DNA of 64,000 nt from CAWCLK01 sp963796225 (lineage in GTDB: Bacteria > Actinomycetota > Nitriliruptoria > Nitriliruptorales > Nitriliruptoraceae): contig CAWCLK010000055.1 in assembly GCA_963796225.1 (NCBI GenBank), positions 20,570 to 84,569 on the forward strand. The letters run 5' to 3'. This document shows, in pieces, positions 40,242-50,013 of the stretch. The stretch's first letter is position 1. Each line of letters begins with the position of its first letter. The notes under the pieces are model-generated. The model saw only the letters and a list, made by a program, of their open reading frames with translations. It was not told where the DNA came from and searched no databases. Position numbers and translations under genes: made by a program.

Positions 40242-41309
40242 GTGCGTCGCCTGCTCCTCGTGCTCCTGCTGATCGCGCTGTCGGCGGTCGTGGTCCGGGG
40301 GCAGGTGCCCTGTGACGTGCTGGCGTCGCAGCCGTCGTGCGACGTGGCGCTGCTGCCCGGCCCGACCCGCAACACCCTCGACATCGTCACCATCGACGGC
40401 GAGGCCACCTACACGTCGGCGGGCCAGCTGCGCCTGACCACCGTGGCGGTCGACAGCAACCTCGGGTTCCTCGAGTGGGTCCGGGCGATGTTCTCGTCCG
40501 TCGACGACACCGTGGACCGGTCGCTGATCTACCCCGAGGGCACCTCCGAGGAGGACGTCGCCGAGCAGAACGACCTGCTCATGGAGACCTCCCAGCTCGA
40601 CGCCGAGGTCGCCGGGCTGGTCGCCGCCGGGTACGACGCCGACGAGCTCTACCAGGGCGCACGCATCGTCGAGATCGCCGACGAGCACACCGCCGAGGGC
40701 GTGGAGGCCCTGTCCGTCGACGACGTGGTCGTGGCGGTCGACGGGCAGCCGGTCGACACCGCCAGCGAGGCGGTCGACGCGGTCGCCGGGCGCAGCCCCG
40801 GGGACGAGATCGTCCTCACCCTGGCCGATGGCACCGACGTGCCGCTGGTCGCCACCAGCCGTCCCGACGACCCCGACCGGGCCCTGCTGGGGATCCTCCT
40901 GCAGGACGAGGTCGACTTCCCGTTCGCCATCGACATCGACGCCGGCAACATCGGTGGGCCCTCGGCCGGCCTGATGTTCGCCCTCGGGATCGTGGACCTG
41001 CTCGGCCCCGACGACCTCACGGGTGGCAGGACCATCGCCGGCACCGGGACGATCACCGTCGAGGGCCAGGTCGGTCCCATCGGGGGCATCCGCCAGAAGA
41101 TCGTCGGGGCGACCAGCCCGCGCGACGAGGCCGACGATCCCGCCGAGGCCTTCCTCGTCCCGCGCGCCAACTTCGCCGAGGCGCAGACCGCGGCAGTGTC
41201 GCGCGACGTGCTGCTGATCCCCGTCGACACGATCGACGACGCCATCAGCGCACTGAAGGCCCTGGCCCGGGGCGAGGACCCGGCGGGCGCGGTCGCGCTC
41301 GGGCCCTGA
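40242..41309 (+). CDS. PDZ-domain Lon-like (S16) serine protease
   Basis: 355 residues, GTG 40242. N-terminal TM or signal, a PDZ domain (about 135-205: YQGARIVEIADEHTAEG, VDDVVVAVDGQPVDTASEAV) and a Lon protease domain with Ser241 (GNIGGPSAGLMFAL) and Lys286 (GGIRQKIVGA) dyad. Orthologous in type to M. tuberculosis Rv3194c and B. subtilis YlbL, which process membrane or envelope proteins such as cell-division regulators. A ComX-independent, extracytoplasmic active site is expected. Confidence 0.92.
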   Translation: MRRLLLVLLLIALSAVVVRGQVPCDVLASQPSCDVALLPGPTRNTLDIVTIDGEATYTSAGQLRLTTVAVDSNLGFLEWVRAMFSSVDDTVDRSLIYPEGTSEEDVAEQNDLLMETSQLDAEVAGLVAAGYDADELYQGARIVEIADEHTAEGVEALSVDDVVVAVDGQPVDTASEAVDAVAGRSPGDEIVLTLADGTDVPLVATSRPDDPDRALLGILLQDEVDFPFAIDIDAGNIGGPSAGLMFALGIVDLLGPDDLTGGRTIAGTGTITVEGQVGPIGGIRQKIVGATSPRDEADDPAEAFLVPRANFAEAQTAAVSRDVLLIPVDTIDDAISALKALARGEDPAGAVALGP

Positions 41310-41375
41310 CCGGGCGCGCCCGCCGGCCGTCGAGGTCCCGGGGCCGGCAGGCCCCGCTCTCGTAGACTCCCGCCG

Positions 41376-44042
41376 ATGGGTGACGTCCTGGGCCTTCCAC
41401 TGCACCTGGCCGTGCACGTCAGCGGCTTCGCGGTCGCGGCGGGGCTGGCGGCGTACGCCGTCGTGCACCGTGACGAGCTGGGCGTCGGCTGGCTGTCGCT
41501 CGTGGTCGGGGCCACCCTGGTCGCCGTCTCCTCGCTGGTGCTGGGCGCCGAGCTGGCCGAGGGGCTGGCCTGGCCGCTCTACGTGCGGGCCGCGGGCTAC
41601 GCGGGAATCGCGTTCGGGGCGGCGGGGCGCACGGGCGTCGCCGCCGTCGCGGCCGCCGTGCCCGCCAGCGCCCACGTCGTGACGGCGGCCGCCGGCGGAC
41701 TGGCGGCGGCCGCCACCATCGGTGGGGTGCTCGGTCGGGGATGGCAGGTCCTGATGCTGTCGGGCGGCCTGGCCCTGCTGGCCGTCGGCGACCTCGTCGC
41801 CGCGTCGCGCCCCGCCGTCGGGGCATGGACCTCCCTCGTCGGGGCGGCACTCGGGCTGGTGTGGCTGGCCCAGCGGTCCCGACGCTCGCTCGCGGCGCGC
41901 TTCGTGACGCTGTTCGGGGCGGTGCTGCTGGCCGTCGTGCTGATGCTCGCGTCGGCCTCGGCCGCCGTGTTCGACCAGGACCTGCGCGACGACCGACTCG
42001 AGCTGCTCGGCCAGCAGGCCGCCGCCCGGTCCGAGCTCCTGGCGGACGACGCCACGAACGACCTCGCGGCCTCCCTGGCGGTCCTGGCCGAGGGCTCGCA
42101 GCTGTCCACCGCGCTCCTGCAGGATCGCGCGGGTCCCGAGACCGCGGCCAACGTCGCGCGGATCGCCACGCGCGCGGACCTGGTGCTGCTGCTCGGCCCC
42201 GACGGGTCGGTGGTCACGTCCTACGACCGGGGCACGGGCCAGCCGGCGGTCCAGTCCGCCACCGCCGTGGCCGGGCTGCCCCTCGTCGTGGCCGCCCGCC
42301 AGCAACGGGCCCCCACCGACGGGCTGACGGCCATCGAGCTGCTGTCCACCGGCGTGGACGCGCCCGAGCTGCTGGCCGTGGCTGCCCAACCGCTGTTCCC
42401 GCGGGTCGACGGCCAGGAACGGCGCGATCGCCTCGCCGGGCTGGTCGTGGCGGCCAGCCGCGTGGCCCGGCTCGACCGCCTCGACACGATCGCCACCCAG
42501 ACGGGTGCGGACGTCGCCGTGCTGGTGGAGGGACGGCTCGCCGGGGCCACCACCGGGACCGACGAGGCCGTCGACGCCGACCTCGAGGACCTCGCCGGGA
42601 CCTCGGGGGGACAGGTCACCCCGCTCGGCGGGCGGGAATCGTTCGTGCACGTCGAACCCGTCCTCGGGCCCGACGACACCCGGCTCGGCTCGCTGGTGCT
42701 GTTCGAGGACGCCACCGTCGTCGCCGACCTGCGCCAGGCCACCACCCGCAGCCTGTTCCTCGCTGCGGTGCTCGGCGGGCTGCTCGCCACGGCCCTGGCC
42801 GCTGCCGTGACCGACCGGGCGACCCGCCCCGTGCGACGACTGACCGAGGCCGCCGAACGCATCGCCGAGGGGGATCTCTCGGTCCGGGTGGAGAGCCAGC
42901 GCGCCGACGAGGTGGGGCGCCTCGCCGCGGCGTTCGGCGGCATGGCCGACGCGCTGCAGGCCCGCGAGGTCGAGCTGCGCACGGCGGCCACCCGCGAGGC
43001 GACCCTGCGCGAGCGCCTCGAGTCGGTCACCGCCTCCATGCAGGAGGGGCTGGTCGCCGTCGACGGCAACGGCGAGGTCGCCATGGCCAACCGGGCCGCC
43101 GGGGCGCTGCTCGGCGTCGCGCCCGACGACCTGGTGGGCCGCCACCTCGACGAGGTGCTGGTCGGCACGGACGAGGACGACCAGCCGTTGGCGGGGGCGC
43201 TCGGGCGTCCCGGGGCGCTCGACACCCGGCTGGTCCGGGGGACGGTGACGGTCGCCGACGGGCGTCGCCGAGCGGTCGCGGCCACCGCGGCCCCGCTGCT
43301 CACCGACCAGGGGGAACCGGGGCGGGTGGTGGTGCTCCGTGACGTCACCAGCGAGGCCGAGGTCGAACGGCTCAAGACCGAGTTCGTGTCCAACGCCGCC
43401 CACGAGCTGCGCACGCCGCTGACGCCGGTGATCGGGTTCGCCGACCTGCTGCGGCGCAAGCCCGACCTCGACCCCGAGCGTCGGGACGGGATCGTCGGCG
43501 AGATCGCCGAGTCCGCCGAACGCCTTCGCGACATCGTCGACAAGCTGATCCGCTTCGCCGACCTCGAGGCGGGGCGTGCGCACGTCGACCCCGAACCGAC
43601 GCGGCTGTCGCCCCTGGTCGACGAGGTGCTCGCGGACTGGCGCGACCGCCACCCCGACCGGCACTTCCGGCGCCGAGTCGCGCGACGGCTCCCGGCCGTG
43701 CTGATCGACCCGCGGTGGGGACGGATGGTCCTCGACGAGCTGATCGACAACGCCGCGAAGTTCAGCCAGGACACCGTGGTGGTGGCAGCCCACCGTCAGG
43801 ACGACGGCCGGGTGCGGATCGAGGTGCGGGACAAGGGCGTGGGCATCCCCGAGGAGGCCATGGCCGAGGTGCGCTCGGAGTTCCGGCAGGCGGACGGCTC
43901 GGCGACGCGCCACTACGGCGGGCTCGGACTCGGTCTGGCCATCGTCGAACGCGTCCTGGACCGCATGGACGGCGAGCTCGAGCTCGAATCGGTCGTGGGA
44001 CAGGGAACCCATGTCGCGATCGTGCTCCCCGCGGCACCCTGA
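41376..44042 (+). CDS. Large membrane sensor histidine kinase (HAMP-PAS-HisKA-HATPase)
   Basis: 888 residues from ATG 41376. Seven or eight N-terminal TM helices (1-175), another TM at about 180, an extracytoplasmic sensor region (200-450), TM (about 455), HAMP (DRATRPVRRLTEAAERIAEG), PAS (QEGLVAVDGNGEVAMANRAA), HisKA with His676 (NAAHELRTPLTPVIGF) and HATPase (LDELIDNAAKFS, HYGGLGLGLAIV). The kinase lacks a neighbouring response regulator. It is followed five bases later by a FecR-like protein, so it may report envelope state with that partner. Confidence 0.9.
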   Translation: MGDVLGLPLHLAVHVSGFAVAAGLAAYAVVHRDELGVGWLSLVVGATLVAVSSLVLGAELAEGLAWPLYVRAAGYAGIAFGAAGRTGVAAVAAAVPASAHVVTAAAGGLAAAATIGGVLGRGWQVLMLSGGLALLAVGDLVAASRPAVGAWTSLVGAALGLVWLAQRSRRSLAARFVTLFGAVLLAVVLMLASASAAVFDQDLRDDRLELLGQQAAARSELLADDATNDLAASLAVLAEGSQLSTALLQDRAGPETAANVARIATRADLVLLLGPDGSVVTSYDRGTGQPAVQSATAVAGLPLVVAARQQRAPTDGLTAIELLSTGVDAPELLAVAAQPLFPRVDGQERRDRLAGLVVAASRVARLDRLDTIATQTGADVAVLVEGRLAGATTGTDEAVDADLEDLAGTSGGQVTPLGGRESFVHVEPVLGPDDTRLGSLVLFEDATVVADLRQATTRSLFLAAVLGGLLATALAAAVTDRATRPVRRLTEAAERIAEGDLSVRVESQRADEVGRLAAAFGGMADALQAREVELRTAATREATLRERLESVTASMQEGLVAVDGNGEVAMANRAAGALLGVAPDDLVGRHLDEVLVGTDEDDQPLAGALGRPGALDTRLVRGTVTVADGRRRAVAATAAPLLTDQGEPGRVVVLRDVTSEAEVERLKTEFVSNAAHELRTPLTPVIGFADLLRRKPDLDPERRDGIVGEIAESAERLRDIVDKLIRFADLEAGRAHVDPEPTRLSPLVDEVLADWRDRHPDRHFRRRVARRLPAVLIDPRWGRMVLDELIDNAAKFSQDTVVVAAHRQDDGRVRIEVRDKGVGIPEEAMAEVRSEFRQADGSATRHYGGLGLGLAIVERVLDRMDGELELESVVGQGTHVAIVLPAAP

Positions 44043-44047
44043 ACAGC

Positions 44048-45458
44048 ATGACCGCCCTCGCGCCCGCTCCGTCGGCCGAGGCCCCCGATCGGGAGGCCCC
44101 GGCCGCTCCGGCCCGCGTGGCGGCCGTGCTGGCGGTGGTCGTGGCCCTGGTCGGCGCGGTGCTGGGGCCCACCGGGGGCCTGGATCCGCTGTTCGGGGCG
44201 CGGGGCGCGACCGTGGTCGCGGGCACGGTCGAACGCCAGGTGGGCGCTGCTGACTGGGTCGCCGCCCCGCCGGGGACGGTCGTGCCCGACGGCACGCGAC
44301 TGCGCGCCCCGTCCGGCGTGGCGTCGCTGGCCCTGCCCGACGGCGGGGTCGACCTCGCCGAGGGCACGACCGTCGAGGTCGGCCCGGCCCTGGCCGTGCG
44401 CGCCGGCAGCGTGGTGGTCGACGGGGCGGTGGACCTGCGGACCGCCGGCATCGAGGCGACCGGCGACGGGGCGTGGCGGTGGGACGCCACCGGCCGCGTC
44501 GGCGCCTACGACGGGTCCGTGGTGGTGACCGACGCGACGGGGCGGGAACGGCTGGTGCGCCGGTTCCAGCAGGCCCGCGTCCGTGACGCCGTCGTGGTCG
44601 ACACGCCCCGGCCCGTACGTCTACACCAGCGACGACGCCTTCGACCGCCGGCACCTCGCCGACGCCATGGCCGTCGACGACTACGTCGCCGCCCTGCGGG
44701 GCGGCCTGGCGGCCCAGTACGGCACCGCCCCGCAGCCCCCCGCCTTCTACGTCGACTTCGACGGGCTCGACGGCCAGCTGGTGGCCGCGCTCGGCGACGT
44801 CGGCTTCGACCGCGACGGCGACCGGGTCGGTCCCCCCGCGGACGTGCTCGTCGCCGCCGTGGTCACCAGCGCCATCGTCTCCGACGCGGGCCTCGCCCCG
44901 GTGGTGGCCGCCGACGAGGTCCGCGCGCTGCGGCTGGACGGCGCGACGTGGGGCCTGATCGCGCAGGGTCGCGACCTCGACGCCGGCAACGTCCGTGCCG
45001 CCGCCGACCGCGCCCTGGCCCGCCGGGCCGTCGCCGAACAGCAGGGCGTCGCCGTGCCGGCCGTCCCGGCCAGCGCCCCGGCCGACGCCGGCACCACACC
45101 CCGCCCCGACGCCGACGACCCCGCCCTCCTCCGGCGCGCCTGGACACCGATGGTGGGTCGACGGACGACGGCGGTGCCACGCCACCGCCCGACGGGTCGG
45201 ACACCGAGGACGAACCCGGCCCGCTCGGGTCGATCGTCGACGAGACCGGGGCGACCGACCTGCTCGGTGACGACCTCGGCGGGCTGGTCGACGACGTCGT
45301 GGACGCGGGCGACGACCTGCTCGGCGGCCCGGACCCCGGGACGAGCGGCGCGGCCGACCCCGGCGACGCGGAACGGACTGCTCGACGCCACGGGGGACGT
45401 GGTCGGGGGCACCGTGGACACGCTCGAGGGCGCCGTCGGGACGGTGCTCGGACGCTGA
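44048..45458 (+). pseudogene. FecR-domain membrane protein (three frame breaks)
   Basis: ATG 44048, five bases after the kinase stop. N-terminal TM (AAVLAVVVALVGAVLG) then a FecR domain (VVAGTVERQVGAADWVAAPP, LRAPSGVASLALPDGGVDL, GSVVVDGAVDL). Protein-like sequence then switches frames at about 44611, about 45135 and about 45370. The pieces read YVYTSDDAFDRRHLADAMAV..., DTDGGSTDDGGATPPP... and NGLLDATGDVVGGTVDTLEG... to TGA 45458. The changes are plus one, minus one, plus one. Corrected length about 470 residues. It is an exported anti-sigma or peptidoglycan-linked type protein. Confidence 0.6.
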
Positions 45459-45547
45459 CGGTCTGCGCCGTCGGGCCATGGTGGCCATGCGGGCGCCTTC
45501 GACGCGCAACTACGCTGCCGCGGGCCCACGTCCACGAAGGTGCCCGC

Positions 45548-46995
45548 GTGCTCAGTCCCGACGACATCGCCCAGCGCCAATTCCTGGTCGCCCTGCGCGG
45601 GTACGACCGCGACGAGGTGTCGACCTTCCTGCGCGAGGTCTCCGAGGAGGTTCGTGGGCTGCGGGCGCGTGTCGCCGAGCTGCAGGCCGAGCTGGCCCGC
45701 GCCGGCGAGGCCGCCCAGTCCGGGCAGTCCGACGCCCGCACGGCCTTCCAGTCCCTCGGCGAGGAGACCACCCGCATCCTCGTGGCCGCCGAGGAGAGCG
45801 CCCGCGAGATCGAGTCCAAGGCCGCCGCTGCGGCCCAGGCCCAGCGGGACGAGGCCGCCCGCGACGCCCGCGACACCGTGGAGAAGGCCAACCGCCAGGC
45901 CGCCCGCACCATCGCCGAGGCCGAACGCCGCCGTGACGCGATCGCCACCGAGATCGCCGGCCTGCGCGAGGACCGCGACCGGTTCGTCGCGGGGCTGCGT
46001 GCCTCCATGGAATCGATCGGTGGGGTCGTCGGGGGCCTGGGCGACGACGCCACCGCCCCGGCGCCCGAGCCTGACCAGCCGACCGAGCCTGCCACGCCCG
46101 CACCCCCGGACCGGATCGTCGTGGCCGAGGCCGACGACCCGGAGGGTCCGATCCCCGGCACCGAGCCGGTCCTGCTGGAGAGCGCCGTCGACGAGGGGGC
46201 CGTCGACGCGGCTGCCGCCGAGGCGACCCCTGCCGAACAAGCGGCAGGACGAGGAACGCGTCGACGAGGAACCCGTCGTCGAGGAACCCGCGGACGAGCC
46301 CGCGGAGCCGACCGTGGCGTCCCGTCGCGACGAGCGCCTGGCCGAGGTCCGCGCCGCGATGGCCCGCCAGTGCAAGCGGGGCCTGCAGGAGGTCCAGAAC
46401 GAGGTCCTGGCGTCGATCCGCGACCACGGCCGCTCGGCGCGGCTCGATGACCTGCTGCCGGGCGAGGCCGATCTGGACGACCTCGGCAGCCAGGGCGCCG
46501 ACCACCTCGCGGCGGCCTACAACGGGGCGCTCGAGGACGCGGCCGCCGAGGTCGACGACGACGTGCCGACCGCCCTGGCCGACGGGGCGCGGGTGCAGGC
46601 GGCCGTGGCCACCTTCCGCGCCGTCCTGGCCCACGAGGTCACCTCGGCACTGCGCGCGACGTTGCGGGCCGGGTTGGAGGCCGAGGAGCCCGAGCCCCAG
46701 CTGTCCGAGCGGGTCGGCGAGGTCTTCCGCGACCTGCGGGGGCCGGTCGTCGAGGCCACCGTCGACGAGCACCTCCAGCGCACGTACGCCCATGGCCTGC
46801 TCGACGCCTGGGAGCAGCTCGGCGTCGACCGGATCCGGTGGGAGGCCCACGAGGAGGCGCGCTGCCCCGAGGGACGGTGCCGCACCAACGCCGCGGAGGG
46901 CGTGATCGCGCTCGGCGGCGACTTCCCGTCGGGCGACCGGGTCCCGCCCGCCCACGCCGGATGCACGTGCACGGTGGTGCCCGCCCGCGGACTGA
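45548..46995 (+). pseudogene. DivIVA protein fused to phage Mu gpF-like domain (frameshifted)
   Basis: GTG 45548. The DivIVA N-terminus is clear (LSPDDIAQRQFLVALRGYDR, DEVSTFLREVSEEVRGL), followed by coiled coil (AAQAQRDEAARDARDTVEKA) and an acidic linker. A frame break near 46243 (one extra base) leads to a 220-residue helical domain ending RCPEGRCRTNAAEGVIALGG, DFPSGDRVPPAHAGCTCTVV. That ending is the F-x-x-G...PPAH..C.C signature of phage minor head (Mu gpF/SPP1 gp7) proteins. A second extra base near 46986 hides the natural stop (TGA 46993-46995); otherwise the frame runs into UPF0182. Likely a polar or septal scaffold with an unexplained C-terminal domain. Confidence 0.65.
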
Positions 46996-47066
46996 CGGCC
47001 GAACCGCCGGGGCCGCCTACCCTGCAAGGAGCACCTCACCCCCGTCCTCCCGTGCAAGGGTTGCTC

Positions 47067-49934
47067 GTGCGCGACTTCCTCCGCCGGCGCCTGCTGGCCG
47101 TCATCGTCGTCGTGGTGGTCCTGCTGCTGCTGTCGGCGAACCGCATCGCCACGGCACTGACCGACTGGTGGTGGTACCGCAGCGTCGACGCCACGGACGT
47201 GTTCACCGGCGTGCTCGGGACCCGCCTGCTCCTCGGCGTGCTGGCCACCCTCGGGCTGGGGGTGCTGATCGCGGTGAACCTGCAGGTCGCCCGCCGCCTG
47301 CGTCCGCTGGTGGTGCCCTCGACGCCGCAGCAGGCCATCATCGAGACCTACCGCGCCAAGGCCGACCCGTACCTGAAGTGGTTGATCCTCGCGGTCGCGC
47401 TGGTGTTCGGGGTCTCGTCGGGGGTCGCAGCCGCGACCCAGTGGCGGCCGTTCCTGCTCTGGCAGAACGGCGGGGCGTTCGGGACGGTGGACCCGACCTT
47501 CGCCAAGGACGTCGGGTTCTACGTCTTCGACCTGCCCTTCCTGCAGTTCCTCCAGGGGTGGCTGTTCACCTCGCTGGTCCTGGTGCTGCTGCTGACCGCG
47601 GGTGCCCACCTGCTGCTCGGGGGGATCCGCCCCGACGCGCCCCGCGACAAGGTGATCCCGTCGGTGAAGGTGCACCTGTCGGTGCTGCTGGCCCTGGTGC
47701 TGGCGGCCCGTGGCTGGGGCTACTGGCTGGACCGCTACGAGCTGAACTTCTCCCCGCGCGGCACGGTGACCGGCGCCGCCTACACCGACATCAACGCCGA
47801 GCTGCCGGCGCTGTACCTGCTGCTGGCGGTCACCGCGGTCGCGGTGATCCTGACCCTGATCAACCTGCGTCGCCGCGGGTTCCTGCTGCCCGGGGCGGCC
47901 ATCGGCCTGCTCGTGCTGGGCTCGATCCTGCTCCAGGGCGTGTACCCGGCGGCCGTGCAGCGCCTGCAGGTCGACCCGCAGGAGCTGCCCCGCGAACGCG
48001 AGTACATCGCCGAGAACCAGGAGGCCACCCGGGCCGCGTACGGCATCGCCGATGCGGGGCTCCGGCCGTTCTCGGTGACCAACGACCTCGACCGGGCACA
48101 GATCGACGAGAACCGCCAGACCATCGACAACATCCGCCTGTGGGACCCGAAGGTCCTGCAGACGACCTACGAGCAGCTGCAGGCGCTGCGCACCTACTAC
48201 GACTTCGCCGACGTCGACGTCGACCGGTACCGGATCGACGACCAGGTCCGCCAGGTGATGCTGTCCGTGCGCGAGCTGGACCAGACCGCCCTGCCCGACG
48301 ACGCGCGGACCTGGCAGAACCTCGCCCTGTTCTACACCCACGGGCTCGGGGTCGTCGCCAGCCAGGTCAACACGGCCGACACCCGCGGCCAGCCCCGGTT
48401 CCTCGCCGGCGGCATCCCCAGCGACGGCGTGGACGAGCTCGTCCCCGAGGACCAGGACGTCTACTACGGCGAGACGCGGACCCCGAACTACTCGATCGTC
48501 AACACCGAGCAGGCCGAGCTGGACTACGAGGACCCGGACACCTCCGAGCAGCAGACGACCCGCTACGACGGCTCGGGCGGGGTGGTGCTGGGCAACCGGC
48601 TGTCGCGCCTGGCCTTCGCGATGCGCTTCAGCGACCCGAACCTCGTGCTCTCGGGCCTGCCCCGGGACGACTCGCGGGTGCTGATGCACCGGCAGATCCG
48701 CGAGCGCGTGAAGCTCGTCGCCCCGTACCTGCACCTCGACAACGACCCCTACCCCGTGGTGATCGACGACCGGATCCTCTGGGTCGTCGACGGGTACACG
48801 ACCTCGGCGAACTACCCGTACAGCGAACGGCGCGACTTCGGCCGCGACGACGAGCGGGAGACCGTCAACTACATCCGCAACTCGGTCAAGGCCACCGTCG
48901 ACGCCAAGAACGGCACGGTCACCCTGTACAAGGTCGGTGTCGACGACCCCGTGATCGACGCCTGGGCGAGGGCCTTCCCCAACCGCTTCGTCCCGCTCGA
49001 GGACGCGCCCGAGGGCATCAAGCAGCACTTCCGGTACCCCGAGGACCTGTTCACGCTGCAGGCGGACCTGTACCGGACCTACCACATCCCCAGTCCTGAG
49101 GCGTTCTACTCGCGGGCCGACGCGTGGCAGATCCCGAACGACGCAGCGGCCGTGGCCAACAACGACGCGTTGGCCGACAACCCACCGCGCATGGATCCCT
49201 ACTTCCTGCTCATGCGCCTGCCGGGCGAGCAGGAGGAGGAGTTCGTCCTGATCCAGCCGTACCTCGCGCTGGAGCGGCCCAACATGATCGCGTGGCTGGC
49301 CGCCCGGTCGGACCCGGAGCACTACGGCGAGCTGTTCGCGGTGCGCTTCCCCTCCGGCCAGTCGATCCTCGGGCCGCAGCAGGCCCAGGCGCAGATCGAG
49401 CAGGAGGACCAGATCTCGCAGTACATCACCCTGCGCGACCAGCAGGGATCCGAGGTCACCCGCGGCAACCTGCTGGTGATCCCGATCGAGCAGTCGATCC
49501 TCTACGTCGAACCGCTCTACCTCGAGAGCGCCCAGGCGCGCATCCCGCAGCTCGAGCAGGTCGTGCTCGTGCAGGGCGAGAACGTCGTCATGGAGTCGAC
49601 CCTCGACCGCGCGCTCGCGGCCCTGCTGGGCGAGGAGGTCGGGGGCGAGAAGCCGCCGCCCGACACGGGTGAGACCGGCGGGGAGACGGGCGACCTGACC
49701 GAGGAGCAGCTGGTCCAGCGGGCGATCGAGGCCTTCGACGCCGCCGACCAGGCGCTGTCGGACGGTGACCTGGCCGAGTACCAGCGCCAGGTCGAACGGG
49801 CCCGCGACGCCATCCGCCAACTCGGTGACCTGCGCGGGGTCGCGGTCCCGACCGAGGCCCCGACCCCGGCGGCGACCGAGGGCGCCACCGGCACCGAGGC
49901 ACCGAGCCCCGCAGCCTCGCCCACCGACGGGTGA
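47067..49934 (+). CDS. UPF0182 family membrane protein
   Basis: 955 residues from GTG 47067 with AAGGG upstream. About seven TM helices in the first 320 residues (LLAVIVVVVVLLLLSANRIA, LLLGVLATLGLGVLIAV, and others), then a large extracytoplasmic domain (DNIRLWDPKVLQTTYEQLQA, TWQNLALFYTHGLGVVASQV, TRYDGSGGVVLGNRLSRLAF). The Glu/Pro/Thr-rich C-terminus is usual. Orthologous in type to M. tuberculosis Rv3193c. Found across actinobacteria near the PDZ/S16 and zinc protease genes; role unknown, likely envelope. Confidence 0.93.
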   Translation: MRDFLRRRLLAVIVVVVVLLLLSANRIATALTDWWWYRSVDATDVFTGVLGTRLLLGVLATLGLGVLIAVNLQVARRLRPLVVPSTPQQAIIETYRAKADPYLKWLILAVALVFGVSSGVAAATQWRPFLLWQNGGAFGTVDPTFAKDVGFYVFDLPFLQFLQGWLFTSLVLVLLLTAGAHLLLGGIRPDAPRDKVIPSVKVHLSVLLALVLAARGWGYWLDRYELNFSPRGTVTGAAYTDINAELPALYLLLAVTAVAVILTLINLRRRGFLLPGAAIGLLVLGSILLQGVYPAAVQRLQVDPQELPREREYIAENQEATRAAYGIADAGLRPFSVTNDLDRAQIDENRQTIDNIRLWDPKVLQTTYEQLQALRTYYDFADVDVDRYRIDDQVRQVMLSVRELDQTALPDDARTWQNLALFYTHGLGVVASQVNTADTRGQPRFLAGGIPSDGVDELVPEDQDVYYGETRTPNYSIVNTEQAELDYEDPDTSEQQTTRYDGSGGVVLGNRLSRLAFAMRFSDPNLVLSGLPRDDSRVLMHRQIRERVKLVAPYLHLDNDPYPVVIDDRILWVVDGYTTSANYPYSERRDFGRDDERETVNYIRNSVKATVDAKNGTVTLYKVGVDDPVIDAWARAFPNRFVPLEDAPEGIKQHFRYPEDLFTLQADLYRTYHIPSPEAFYSRADAWQIPNDAAAVANNDALADNPPRMDPYFLLMRLPGEQEEEFVLIQPYLALERPNMIAWLAARSDPEHYGELFAVRFPSGQSILGPQQAQAQIEQEDQISQYITLRDQQGSEVTRGNLLVIPIEQSILYVEPLYLESAQARIPQLEQVVLVQGENVVMESTLDRALAALLGEEVGGEKPPPDTGETGGETGDLTEEQLVQRAIEAFDAADQALSDGDLAEYQRQVERARDAIRQLGDLRGVAVPTEAPTPAATEGATGTEAPSPAASPTDG

Positions 49935-50013
49935 CCGTGACCGACGGGTGATCCAGCGGTGGTTGCCGTGCGAACCACAGTGAATCTGCCCGCCCGCTGC
50001 ACCGGACCCTCAC

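Noticed and set aside
39804..45509. A 1901-codon open frame on the minus strand
   Set aside because: It is antisense to the protease, kinase and FecR genes, rich in Arg/Gly/Pro, and has no domains. Long antisense frames are expected at this GC content. The same holds for 45552-49820 and 49588-52797 on the minus strand.
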